This document shows, in pieces, positions 1 to 6,202 of a stretch of 8,408 bases of DNA. The position numbers and the translations under genes were made by a program. Below the pieces are notes generated by a model. It was given only the letters and a program-made list of their open reading frames with translations. It had not been told where the DNA came from and searched no databases. How positions within the stretch are numbered: position 1 is the first letter of the stretch; each line of letters begins with the position of its first letter. The DNA comes from JALYUA01 sp039931865 (lineage in GTDB: Bacteria > Acidobacteriota > Thermoanaerobaculia > UBA5066 > Gp7-AA6): positions 1 to 8,408 of the forward strand of contig JBDTRB010000142.1 of the NCBI GenBank assembly GCA_039931865.1, written 5' to 3'.

Positions 1-138
1 CGCGGGCGCGTCTACCTGACCGGCACAAAACTGAACGGCCGCTTCGCGATCCGGATCTGCGTTCTGTCCTTCCGGACCCATCTCGATCGGATGGAGCAGG
101 GTCTCGAAGACATCCGCGCCGCGATCGCCGAGGTCTGA
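1..138 (+). CDS. C-terminal end of a PLP-dependent group II decarboxylase (partial)
   Basis: This is the last 45 codons of a gene that enters from the left, open in frame 1 and ending in TGA at 136-138. The translated tail includes GRVYLTGTKLNGRFAIRIC, VLSFRTHLDRMEQ and a final helix ending RAAIAEV. The arrangement 'G-x-(V/A)-(Y/F)-L-(S/T)-x-T-x-L-x-G-(R/K)-(F/Y)-A-(I/L)-R', then a 'xNFRT'-like strand and a closing amphipathic helix, matches the C-terminal subdomain of aromatic-L-amino-acid/tyrosine decarboxylase-type fold-type-I PLP enzymes. Such enzymes remove CO2 from amino acids in the cytoplasm. The PLP lysine and all substrate residues lie outside the window, so substrate and activity cannot be judged. 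It could also be a related class V-like PLP enzyme. Its stop lies 10 bases from the stop of the convergent DUF885 gene, and no hairpin terminator is visible in that gap. Confidence 0.6.
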   Translation, partial: RGRVYLTGTKLNGRFAIRICVLSFRTHLDRMEQGLEDIRAAIAEV

Positions 139-148
139 GGCGGCCGAG

Positions 149-1885
149 TCAGCGCTTCCTGTCCGCCGGCTTATCGAGCAGATCGAGGTCGTCGCGAAGA
201 CCCAGAAGCTCCCACCTCTGCAGCGCGATCGGAACATTGCCGTTCTTCCAGAGGAAATCGTGAAACGCGCGGAGCGAGAACTTCTTTCCCTGCACCCGCC
301 GGGCATCCGCCAGGAAACGCAGGATCTGCAGTTTTCCGATCTCGTAGCTGATCGCCTGGCCGGGAGTCGAGGCGAATTCCGCCGCCTCCGCGCGCGCGGT
401 CTCCGGGTCCATCGGGACGGTGCGCGCCAGGTACTCGGCGGCCTGCTCGATCGAGAAATCGCCGAGCGCCAGCCGCACGTCGACTTCCACGCGGAGGGCG
501 CGCAGGCGCAGGAAGCTCGCGATCGTCTCGCGGGTCCGCGGGCTGTCGTCGAAAAAGCCGGCGTCGAGCATCATCTCTTCCGCATAGAACGCGATTCCTT
601 CGTTCGCCGAGGAGTCGTAGTAACCGCGCCGGACCGGGTCTTCGTGCGCCCACGACATCGCGAGCTGGAACGCGTGGCCGGGCAGGCCCTCGTGCACGAG
701 GATCGGTCTGGGATCGCGCGCCATCGAGAGGGCGAAGAATCCCAGCGACGGCTCCGGCCGAGGAATGTAGCGGACGGCGGGTTGCCCGCGGCGCGTTTCG
801 GAAGTGAGATCGTCCAGCTCTCCGAGTGAGGCGAGCGGCGAGAGATAGCCGGGCAGGGAAAGCTCGCGATAGCGGCGGACGGACGCCGGAACCGTCAGCA
901 GGTTCTTATCCTCGAGAAATTGGCGCGTGCGCGCCTCGGCTCGATCGAGGCTCGCCATCTGAGCGGCCTGGTCGGGCTCCAGGGCGGGAGCGGGAAGCCC
1001 CGCGTTGCGTGCCTCCTCGTACGTCTCGCGGGCGACCGATCGGGCCCACTCCTGGCGGCCCATCGCGAGCAGCTCCTCCGGCGTGAACGGAAGCAGAGCC
1101 ACGTTCCTCAGGAAAAAGAGGTAAGCCTCGCGTCCGACCGACGTCTGCTCTCGCAGAGCGGGCAGCCGGTTGCCGAGCCACTCCCGATAGTTCTCGAGGG
1201 CCGCTATCGCGCGCGCCGCGGCGGGATCCAAATCAGCGCCCGTGCCCGCAGGAAGGAGGGGTTTCAGCTCACGGAGGGACGAGGCAAGCCGCTCGCGGAT
1301 GCCTTCGAGGCTCGCGATCGCCAGGCGGGCGAACGGGCCCTGCGCGAGTCGGAGATTTCCCTTCGCGCTCTCGACCGTTGCCGGGATGCCCGCGAGCCGG
1401 CGGGAGATCTGCGCCGCCCGCGCCCTGGAAAAGGGAGGCGGTTCGAGCAGCGCGTCGAGAAGCGCGCCCATCGTCTGGTCCACGTAGAACATCGCGTTGC
1501 GTTCCCACCCGCGCTCGACGTCGAGCTCCCACCGCACGCGCGCGAAGGCGGAGCGCAGGAGCCGGCGATCCACCTGCCAGGCGACCGGCAGGCCGGACGC
1601 GTCGATCTTTTCGAGCCGCGATTCGAACGCAGCGACCTCGGCACGCCGCCGATTGACCGCAGCGCGGGTCCAGTCCGGCGTCCAGTCGGCCGGCCGATCC
1701 AGACGCGGAATGTCGTCGCCCGTCACCGGCTGATTGGCCGCGCGCCAGCGCCAGAAGTCGCGCGAGATCGTCTGCAGCTCGTCGCCGCGTACGGCGGGCG
1801 CCCCGAAGCTCGACGCGGCGACGACCAGGACGAGCGCGCCTGCCGCTCGCAGCATCGAGTTCCGGCGACGGATCTGGATCCTCAC
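149..1885 (-). CDS. DUF885 family exported zinc metallopeptidase-like protein
   Basis: The gene encodes 578 aa. An N-terminal signal peptide is visible: an Arg-rich start, a hydrophobic stretch at about residues 14-25 (AGALVLVVAASS) and a likely cleavage after APAVRG, so the mature protein is outside the cytoplasm or in the periplasm. The family hallmark HEGLPGH is at residues 398-404. It is followed by an acidic motif NEGIAFYAEEMM (428-439), the helix around GDFSIEQAAEYL (476-487) and TPGQAISYEIGK (507-518), all in the order usual for DUF885. The His/Glu motif is taken as the zinc site, and DUF885 proteins are regarded as metallo-carboxypeptidase-like; the substrate is unknown. Length is normal for the family. 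The start is GTG at 1883-1885, overlapping the upstream gene's TGA (GTGA), with no clear Shine-Dalgarno, which points to translational coupling. An ATG at codon 11 (MLRAAG) gives a cleaner signal peptide and is a real alternative start. Confidence 0.88.
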   Translation of the reverse strand: MRIQIRRRNSMLRAAGALVLVVAASSFGAPAVRGDELQTISRDFWRWRAANQPVTGDDIPRLDRPADWTPDWTRAAVNRRRAEVAAFESRLEKIDASGLPVAWQVDRRLLRSAFARVRWELDVERGWERNAMFYVDQTMGALLDALLEPPPFSRARAAQISRRLAGIPATVESAKGNLRLAQGPFARLAIASLEGIRERLASSLRELKPLLPAGTGADLDPAAARAIAALENYREWLGNRLPALREQTSVGREAYLFFLRNVALLPFTPEELLAMGRQEWARSVARETYEEARNAGLPAPALEPDQAAQMASLDRAEARTRQFLEDKNLLTVPASVRRYRELSLPGYLSPLASLGELDDLTSETRRGQPAVRYIPRPEPSLGFFALSMARDPRPILVHEGLPGHAFQLAMSWAHEDPVRRGYYDSSANEGIAFYAEEMMLDAGFFDDSPRTRETIASFLRLRALRVEVDVRLALGDFSIEQAAEYLARTVPMDPETARAEAAEFASTPGQAISYEIGKLQILRFLADARRVQGKKFSLRAFHDFLWKNGNVPIALQRWELLGLRDDLDLLDKPADRKR

Positions 1886-4359
1886 GAGCCGATAGGACGG
1901 CCTGGAGGCGCAGGCACCTTCTTAGGACGCGTCTTTCGCGTCTCGGGCTGATCGAAGAACTCCTGGATGTCTCTCTCCGCCTGCCGCAGATGGGCCTCCG
2001 CGGCCGGATCCCCCGAGTGGCGCGACTTCAATTCACGCTCGAGGCTCCGGAGCCGCGCGCCCGCCGCGGCACGGACCTCCGGCGCGGTGTCCGTTCGGCT
2101 CGCGAGATCCAGAAGAGCATCGAGGACGCCGCGCTGGGCGATGCGGCGCATCGCCGCCAGACGCGGCGAACGATCCGGCGCCGCGCCCCACGTCGACGAG
2201 ACGAGGCGGGCCGCGACGGCGTCGAGCGTCAGGCCGCCGCGCGTCGAGGCAAGGGTCAGGCGCGCCGCGCGCTCCGAGTCGAGGAGAGGATCGACGACGA
2301 GGCCGACGAGTGCCCTCGCCGCCGAATACGGACTGAACGCGTCGCCCGCCTCGGAGGCAAAACGTTCGACCGTCTCGCGCGTGCCCGAAGGGGCGGGCAC
2401 GAGAGCGGCGAGGATCCGGTCGGGGATGTCCAGGTTCTGCGGTTCGATCGCGGCGAGCAGCAGGTCGAGCGCCTGCCTTTGCTTCTCCGCAGGGACCCAG
2501 GCGACGGGGGTCTGGCCGTCTCCCGCGACCGCGTTGGTCTGGAACTGTCCGCCGACGAACTGCTGCGCCGCCTGGATGCCGAAGCGGTGGTACAGGTACG
2601 CGAGGTTGAAGCGGCGCTGGAGGTCGTAGACCCACTCGCCCGCCTTCAACTGCCCCGTCCCGAACCGCTCCAGGATGACGCGCCTCACGGAAGACGTCGT
2701 CGCAAGCCACTGCACGGGGTCCGATCCCCAGTCGTACTCCGCCCACCGGGGGTCCGAGTCGAGCGGATACACGATCCCCTTGGCGTAGCCGTCGCGCACG
2801 ATGCGGTCGAGGGCGGCGCGATCGGAGACCGGGGCGTATCCCCAGCGGATCACCAGCCGGTCGTAGGAGCCGATGTCTTTCGGGTAGGCGTTCGACAGAT
2901 CGAAGCGGCCGTCCTTCAGCTGGATGTTCGGGGCGAGGTAATCCATGACGGAGCCCCACCCGAACGTGGTCGCCGCCCAGTTGTGCATGAGCCCGAGCGT
3001 GTGCCCCACCTCGTGCGCGGAGAGATACGCGAGCCGCTGCAGGACGAGTGACTGCTCGTCGAGGTCGGGATCGCCGGCGATCCAGGAGACGTCCGGAGCG
3101 TCATCCGCGGCGCAGGCGGCCACCGGTGCGGGCGCGCGCAGGTTCTGCCACATCCGCGAGGTGGTTCGCCGCCGGTGGGAGTCGATGCGCGCGACCCCGT
3201 GCACGATCTCCCCGGTCCGGGGGTCCGTCTGCGCGCCTCCCACGGACCAGCCGCGGTCCATCCGGTTGATCCACTCGATCCCCGAGTAGCGCGCGTCGAG
3301 GAATGTCGCTCCCTCGGGCAGATCCTTCAGGACGAACGCATTCGTAAAGCCCGCGTCTTCGAACGCGTGGTTCCACCAGAGTGCGCCCTGACGGATCGCG
3401 GTGCGCTCGGGCTCCGGAATTCCCCGGTCGAGGTAGTACGTGATCGGCTCGACCGGCTCGGAAACGGCGGCCGAGGGGTCACGCTTGACGAGCCTCCATC
3501 TCATCGCGAGGAACTTCTCGATCGACTCGGTGTAGGGCGCGGCATGGTCGAGGTGGCGGCGCGGGATGAATCCGATCCGCGGGTCGAGCTCCCGCGGGAC
3601 GAACCCGGGCTCCGGCAGTTTCAGAAACGTGTGATGGATGCGGAGGCTCATCGTGTGCCCGTCCGGCAGGACCGGCGCGAGGCTCCGCGGCGGGTTCTCT
3701 GCGGTGTACGTGGCAATGACCTCGACCTCGGTGTTTTTCGGAAACGCGCCGGTTCGCTCGAAGTTCAGCGCGGAGCGCGACACGTCCTGCCGCCAGTCGC
3801 CGAGTTTCTGCGCTTTCAGCTGCGGAAGGACCTGCGTGTCCGCGAGCAGAAAGGCGGTCGCGTCGACGAGGACGCGTTCGCCCTCTTCAGCCACGACCGG
3901 CAGCGACGCCAGGATCGCCGACGGGAAAGATTCGCTGACCACGCGCGAGCGCTCCGCGTCGGGGACGCCGCTGCGATGCGAGACCTGCCGCTGGTGAAGC
4001 AGCACGCGCGGGCCCACGCGTTCGAACCGGCAAAGCGCGAGTTCTCCGAGCTGGCCGCGGTCGAGCGAGATCTCGAGAGTCCCCGCGCCGCCGGCGAGTC
4101 CGGAGCCATAGAGAAGCTCCTCGTTCCAGCGGGAGATTTCGAGAAGGAGCTGTCCGCGCCGCGCGTCCCAGTAGTACGGAAGGAAGCCCTCCTGGCGCTT
4201 CAGATCCTTCGCGCGATCGGAGATCGGGACGATGCGATCGGAGGCGCGGTCCGAGGCTGAGCTAGCCGGGGGCCTTTCGGCGGTCGAAACCGGGGCCTGC
4301 GCGGAGGCAACACAGCCGCTGGACGCCATCAACACCACGGACAGGGCGCGGGCTCGCAT
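1882..4359 (-). CDS. Exported zinc-dependent metzincin metalloprotease (DUF4953/DUF5117 type)
   Basis: The gene encodes 825 aa. Residues 1-22 form a short signal peptide (MRARALSVVLMASSGC, then VASAQA). A Cys at 16 resembles a lipobox, but Ser at -3 is unusual, so ordinary signal peptidase I cleavage after SAQA is equally likely. Residues about 45-290 form the N-terminal domain usual in DUF5117-type proteins (RQEGFLPYYWD, LDRGQLGELALCRFE, GFIPRRHLDH). The catalytic part follows: 'ITYYLDRGIPEPERTAIRQG' at 306-325, HEVGHTLGLMHN at 449-460 with His449, Glu450, His453 and His459, and a Met-turn SVMDY at 470-474. HExxHxxGxxH plus a Met-turn is the metzincin signature, so it should bind one zinc and cut proteins or peptides outside the cytoplasm. 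A helical C-terminal region ends in a basic Pro-rich tail. ATG 4357-4359 has a near-perfect AGGAGGT ribosome binding site. It is the first gene of the two-gene operon. Confidence 0.9.
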   Translation of the reverse strand: MRARALSVVLMASSGCVASAQAPVSTAERPPASSASDRASDRIVPISDRAKDLKRQEGFLPYYWDARRGQLLLEISRWNEELLYGSGLAGGAGTLEISLDRGQLGELALCRFERVGPRVLLHQRQVSHRSGVPDAERSRVVSESFPSAILASLPVVAEEGERVLVDATAFLLADTQVLPQLKAQKLGDWRQDVSRSALNFERTGAFPKNTEVEVIATYTAENPPRSLAPVLPDGHTMSLRIHHTFLKLPEPGFVPRELDPRIGFIPRRHLDHAAPYTESIEKFLAMRWRLVKRDPSAAVSEPVEPITYYLDRGIPEPERTAIRQGALWWNHAFEDAGFTNAFVLKDLPEGATFLDARYSGIEWINRMDRGWSVGGAQTDPRTGEIVHGVARIDSHRRRTTSRMWQNLRAPAPVAACAADDAPDVSWIAGDPDLDEQSLVLQRLAYLSAHEVGHTLGLMHNWAATTFGWGSVMDYLAPNIQLKDGRFDLSNAYPKDIGSYDRLVIRWGYAPVSDRAALDRIVRDGYAKGIVYPLDSDPRWAEYDWGSDPVQWLATTSSVRRVILERFGTGQLKAGEWVYDLQRRFNLAYLYHRFGIQAAQQFVGGQFQTNAVAGDGQTPVAWVPAEKQRQALDLLLAAIEPQNLDIPDRILAALVPAPSGTRETVERFASEAGDAFSPYSAARALVGLVVDPLLDSERAARLTLASTRGGLTLDAVAARLVSSTWGAAPDRSPRLAAMRRIAQRGVLDALLDLASRTDTAPEVRAAAGARLRSLERELKSRHSGDPAAEAHLRQAERDIQEFFDQPETRKTRPKKVPAPPGRPIGS

Positions 4360-4363
4360 CGTA

Positions 4364-4370
4364 ACCTCCT
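4364..4370 (-). promoter_or_regulatory. Shine-Dalgarno of the 825-aa metalloprotease
   Basis: On the minus strand the bases read AGGAGGT, followed by TACG and then ATG. This full match to the anti-Shine-Dalgarno sequence fixes the start of the metalloprotease gene at 4359. Confidence 0.8.
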
Positions 4371-4449
4371 AATTCATAACGAGTTAGCGGCCCGGATCTT
4401 ATCGCGGGGAGGCCCGTTCACGAACCCTATCCATGAGCGGACAGATCTC

Positions 4450-4478
4450 TACAACACACTTGTGATTAACTTTGTCAA
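4450..4478 (-). promoter_or_regulatory. Possible sigma-70-type promoter for the metalloprotease operon
   Basis: Read on the minus strand, a perfect -35 hexamer TTGACA (4473-4478) sits about 95-115 bases upstream of the metalloprotease start, in the most AT-rich stretch of the window. With a 17- or 18-base spacer the -10 would be GTTGTA or TTGTAG, a poor match to TATAAT. The -35 is therefore convincing and the -10 is not. It overlaps an imperfect inverted repeat (ACTTG, 13 bases, CAAGT, 4458-4480) that could be an operator. Confidence 0.3.
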
Positions 4479-4500
4479 GTTTCACGATTCTTTTTTTGAA

Positions 4501-4505
4501 AGGAG
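4501..4505 (+). promoter_or_regulatory. Shine-Dalgarno of the 45-codon ORF
   Basis: The sequence GAAAGGAG (4498-4505) contains AGGAG, placed 8 bases before the ATG at 4514. Spacing and sequence are close to ideal. This is the strongest argument that the very short ORF is translated, because neither of the two genes downstream in the cassette has a comparable site. Confidence 0.7.
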
Positions 4506-4513
4506 ATCCGTCC

Positions 4514-4651
4514 ATGACCACGACGAACGCCCCGGCGCAGGTCCCTCAGACACAGAACGAAGAGACTACAGCGGAGCGCAAGGATCGTCTCTACGTGGGT
4601 GACAGAGAGCACAAATTTGTCATCAAACTGCTCTCGCCGGTCCCGACTTAA
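4514..4651 (+). CDS. 45-aa small protein, first gene of the sigma-like/TPR cassette
   Basis: ATG 4514-4516 to TAA 4649-4651 encodes 45 aa that I do not recognise. It begins MTTTNAPAQVPQTQNEETT and ends with DRLYVGDREHKFVIKLLSPVPT split as a charged stretch (about 21-35) followed by a short hydrophobic stretch, FVIKLLSPVPT (35-45). The N-terminal half is Thr/Asn/Gln/Glu/Pro-rich and probably disordered. There is no signal peptide, membrane helix or Cys, so a disulphide bacteriocin or a secreted signal made by the general pathway is unlikely. Evidence that it is real: an AGGAG site at ideal distance, an AT-rich presumed promoter region immediately before it, and position as the first gene ahead of two coupled genes on the same strand. 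Possible roles (inference only): a ligand or partner of the TPR protein, a modified-peptide precursor, or a leader peptide controlling the downstream genes. Confidence 0.55.
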   Translation: MTTTNAPAQVPQTQNEETTAERKDRLYVGDREHKFVIKLLSPVPT

Positions 4652-4730
4652 TCGTAAGTCGCTCCGTTACCTGGGGGTATCCTGCGATGAGCCCATGGTG
4701 TGCCCCTTGCAGTTACCCAGACCAACTTAG
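4652..4730 (+). other. Linker with a possible 15-codon ORF and weak hairpin
   Basis: This stretch separates the small ORF from the 119-aa gene. A tiny ORF from ATG 4687 reads MSPWCAPCSYPDQLR and stops at TGA 4732-4734, so its stop overlaps the next gene's ATG (ATGA, 4731-4734). A run of five G (4673-4677) upstream of it is a weak ribosome-binding candidate. CTGGGGGTA (4671-4679) can pair with TACCCAG (4714-4720) with two bulged G, which would cover that G run. The 119-aa gene itself has no Shine-Dalgarno, so re-initiation from this tiny ORF is conceivable. Chance is not excluded. Confidence 0.25.
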
Positions 4731-5090
4731 ATGAAACAGCCCCCGAATCGAGACGATGTCTTTCTCGTGCTCGACGACAGTCTGCCTGTCATTCATGCCG
4801 CATTGACCGGGTATTACGGATTCAACGAAGAGGAAGCGGACGCGTTTAAGGAGACACTCGCGCTCTGGTTTCACCGTGTCACGCGTCGAGCTGGTGGCGG
4901 GATCCGAAAATCCGCCGAACTCCGAGATCAGCTGATCTTTGTCGCTTGCAAATATGCGGGTGCGTTCCAATCCGCAAGACTTCTCGCCGCTAGCGTTTCG
5001 GACGGGCTGCCACCCCAGCTGCCCCGACCCCCGGAGGAAATCGCCGTCGCCCTTCTCAATCAGATCCGATCTTCGTCAGCGCCCTCATGA
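4731..5090 (+). CDS. 119-aa protein resembling an isolated sigma-70 region 2
   Basis: ATG 4731 is the first possible start, because an in-frame TAG ends at 4730. The middle of the protein, ALTGYYGFNEEEADAFKETL then ALWFHRV (residues 24-50), follows the pattern of ECF sigma region 2 ('YG(L/V)xxEDAEDLxQExFLxLW'). RKSAELRDQLIFVACKYAGAF (59-79, first and second parts of one helix) resembles 'LRxWLxxIARNxAxD'. In sigma factors this region binds the RNA polymerase beta-prime clamp and the -10 element. The protein then ends with a Pro-rich linker (PPQLPRPPEE, 94-103) and a short helix. No region 4 helix-turn-helix follows, so it is not a standard sigma factor. It may bind polymerase without choosing promoters, or keep only the fold. 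Its stop overlaps the TPR gene start (ATGA), so the two are probably made together. The sigma link is a by-eye resemblance and needs a profile search. Confidence 0.6.
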   Translation: MKQPPNRDDVFLVLDDSLPVIHAALTGYYGFNEEEADAFKETLALWFHRVTRRAGGGIRKSAELRDQLIFVACKYAGAFQSARLLAASVSDGLPPQLPRPPEEIAVALLNQIRSSSAPS

Positions 5091-6202
5091 CCGGCGAGCT
5101 CATTCCGTTTCCTACGCCCCTCAGTTCCTCGTCACCGGAAGAAGCCCGAGTTTGCGCTGAAGCGTTCCTGGAATCTGATTTCGCGAATGCCGCCGTAGGG
5201 TCCCCCAACGGCTTCAATCAACCCGAGACCCTTCTTGCCCTGTGCCAACTCATCGAAAACCGAATGGATGGCTCCCCGGGGAAGATGGCACGCGCCGCTG
5301 TCGTCGCGTACGATCTGTTGAGGTCTCGGACGGGTTCCGATAACGCTTTTCTCTTTGACGAGCGCGAATATTACCTCGGAGAGCTCGCGCTCCTGGCTGG
5401 TACCGCCCTCAGGGTCGTTTTCAAGGTCGACGAAGCGCGAGTCTGGTTTGATCGAGCCCAGGCGTGGTTCCTGTCTACCGCCAACCTGGGAGGCGATATT
5501 GCCCGCGTCTCTTATCAACGCCTTGCATTGAGCCTGGAGCAGCGGCAATTGCAAGACGTCCTCCATCTCGCCCCACCCCTTCGCGACGCCTTTCTTCGCA
5601 GCGGCGCAAAGGAAATGGCTCTGAAGTGCACCTATCTGGAGGCCGTCGCGCTGAGAGAGCTCGATCGTCCAGAGGAGGCGCTGCCAGTTCTCGAGGCCGT
5701 TTACAGCGAAGCCAGGAGCCTGAACAGCGCAAAGATGATTGGGACAGCGCTCGTGTGTCTGATCCAACTTCGCTCCGAGTTCGGGCATGCCGACATCGCG
5801 GCAAAGCTCATTGCTGAGGCAGAGCCGATCCTTCAGTCTTCCAACAACCGGGTAGCCCTGGGGAAACTCTATTGCGGCGTGGGGGTTCTGATGAGAAGTC
5901 AGAACCGTGGCGTAGACGCGATTGAGGCCTTTCGGTCCGCTCAGGAGGAGTTCGCTCGAATCGAGCTTCCCGCGGAACGGGCGGCCCTCCATCTCCTGAT
6001 CGCCGACCTGCTCCTCGAAACGGGGCAGGAACGCCAGGCGGAATGGGAAATCCGCGCCGCGCTTCCGATCATCGACGAGTTGAAGATGGTGCCAGAGGGA
6101 TTCGCCGCCATGTCCCTGCTTCGCGAGTCGCTGCGACGCCGGTCGATCGACCGCGGCGCGCTGCGCAAGCTTCACGGCTATTTCGAAGACGCCGTCTCTT
6201 AG
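5087..6202 (+). CDS. TPR-like helical-repeat protein, partner of the sigma-like protein
   Basis: The gene encodes 371 aa, with no signal peptide or membrane segment, so it is cytoplasmic. From about residue 90 to the end it is a chain of amphipathic helix pairs with TPR-like spacing and Ala/Leu/Tyr patterning. Repeat-like units lie around 95-130 (ALLAGTALRV..DEARVWFDRA), 173-210 (ALKCTYLEAVALREL..PEEALPVLEAV), 216-250, 256-290 (ALGKLYCGVGVLMRS..DAIEAFRSAQ) and 297-332 (ALHLLIADLLLETG..QAEWEIRAAL). The C-terminus ends in a basic helix (RESLRRRSIDRGALRKLHGY). Residues 1-85 are a separate N-terminal part with no recognisable motif. TPR arrays bind peptides or proteins, so a partner role for the upstream sigma-like protein or the 45-aa peptide is plausible but inferred. 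The start at ATG 5087 overlaps the preceding TGA and has no Shine-Dalgarno, indicating coupling. From memory, similar proteins recur in Acidobacteriota genomes. Confidence 0.8.
   Translation: MTGELIPFPTPLSSSSPEEARVCAEAFLESDFANAAVGSPNGFNQPETLLALCQLIENRMDGSPGKMARAAVVAYDLLRSRTGSDNAFLFDEREYYLGELALLAGTALRVVFKVDEARVWFDRAQAWFLSTANLGGDIARVSYQRLALSLEQRQLQDVLHLAPPLRDAFLRSGAKEMALKCTYLEAVALRELDRPEEALPVLEAVYSEARSLNSAKMIGTALVCLIQLRSEFGHADIAAKLIAEAEPILQSSNNRVALGKLYCGVGVLMRSQNRGVDAIEAFRSAQEEFARIELPAERAALHLLIADLLLETGQERQAEWEIRAALPIIDELKMVPEGFAAMSLLRESLRRRSIDRGALRKLHGYFEDAVS

Noticed and set aside
920..4260. Long plus-strand open frames (920-1951, 1990-3051, 3175-4260) opposite the metalloproteases
   Set aside because: They are Arg/Ala/Pro-rich, lack recognisable domains or ribosome sites, and lie antisense to two genes with clear catalytic motifs. 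Such frames are expected by chance in DNA of this GC content.
4297..4359. Lipoprotein signal (Cys16) on the 825-aa metalloprotease
   Set aside because: The sequence before Cys is SSG rather than the usual L-(A/S)-(G/A); export is supported but lipidation is not.
4489..4499. T7 tract as a rho-independent terminator
   Set aside because: The only upstream stem is 5 bp with a 13-base loop and lies 12 bases away from the T tract, and no gene ends just before it on the plus strand.
5132..6175. A 347-codon minus-strand frame opposite the TPR gene
   Set aside because: No ribosome site, no domain pattern, and full overlap with the TPR gene, whose helix periodicity and ATGA coupling are convincing.
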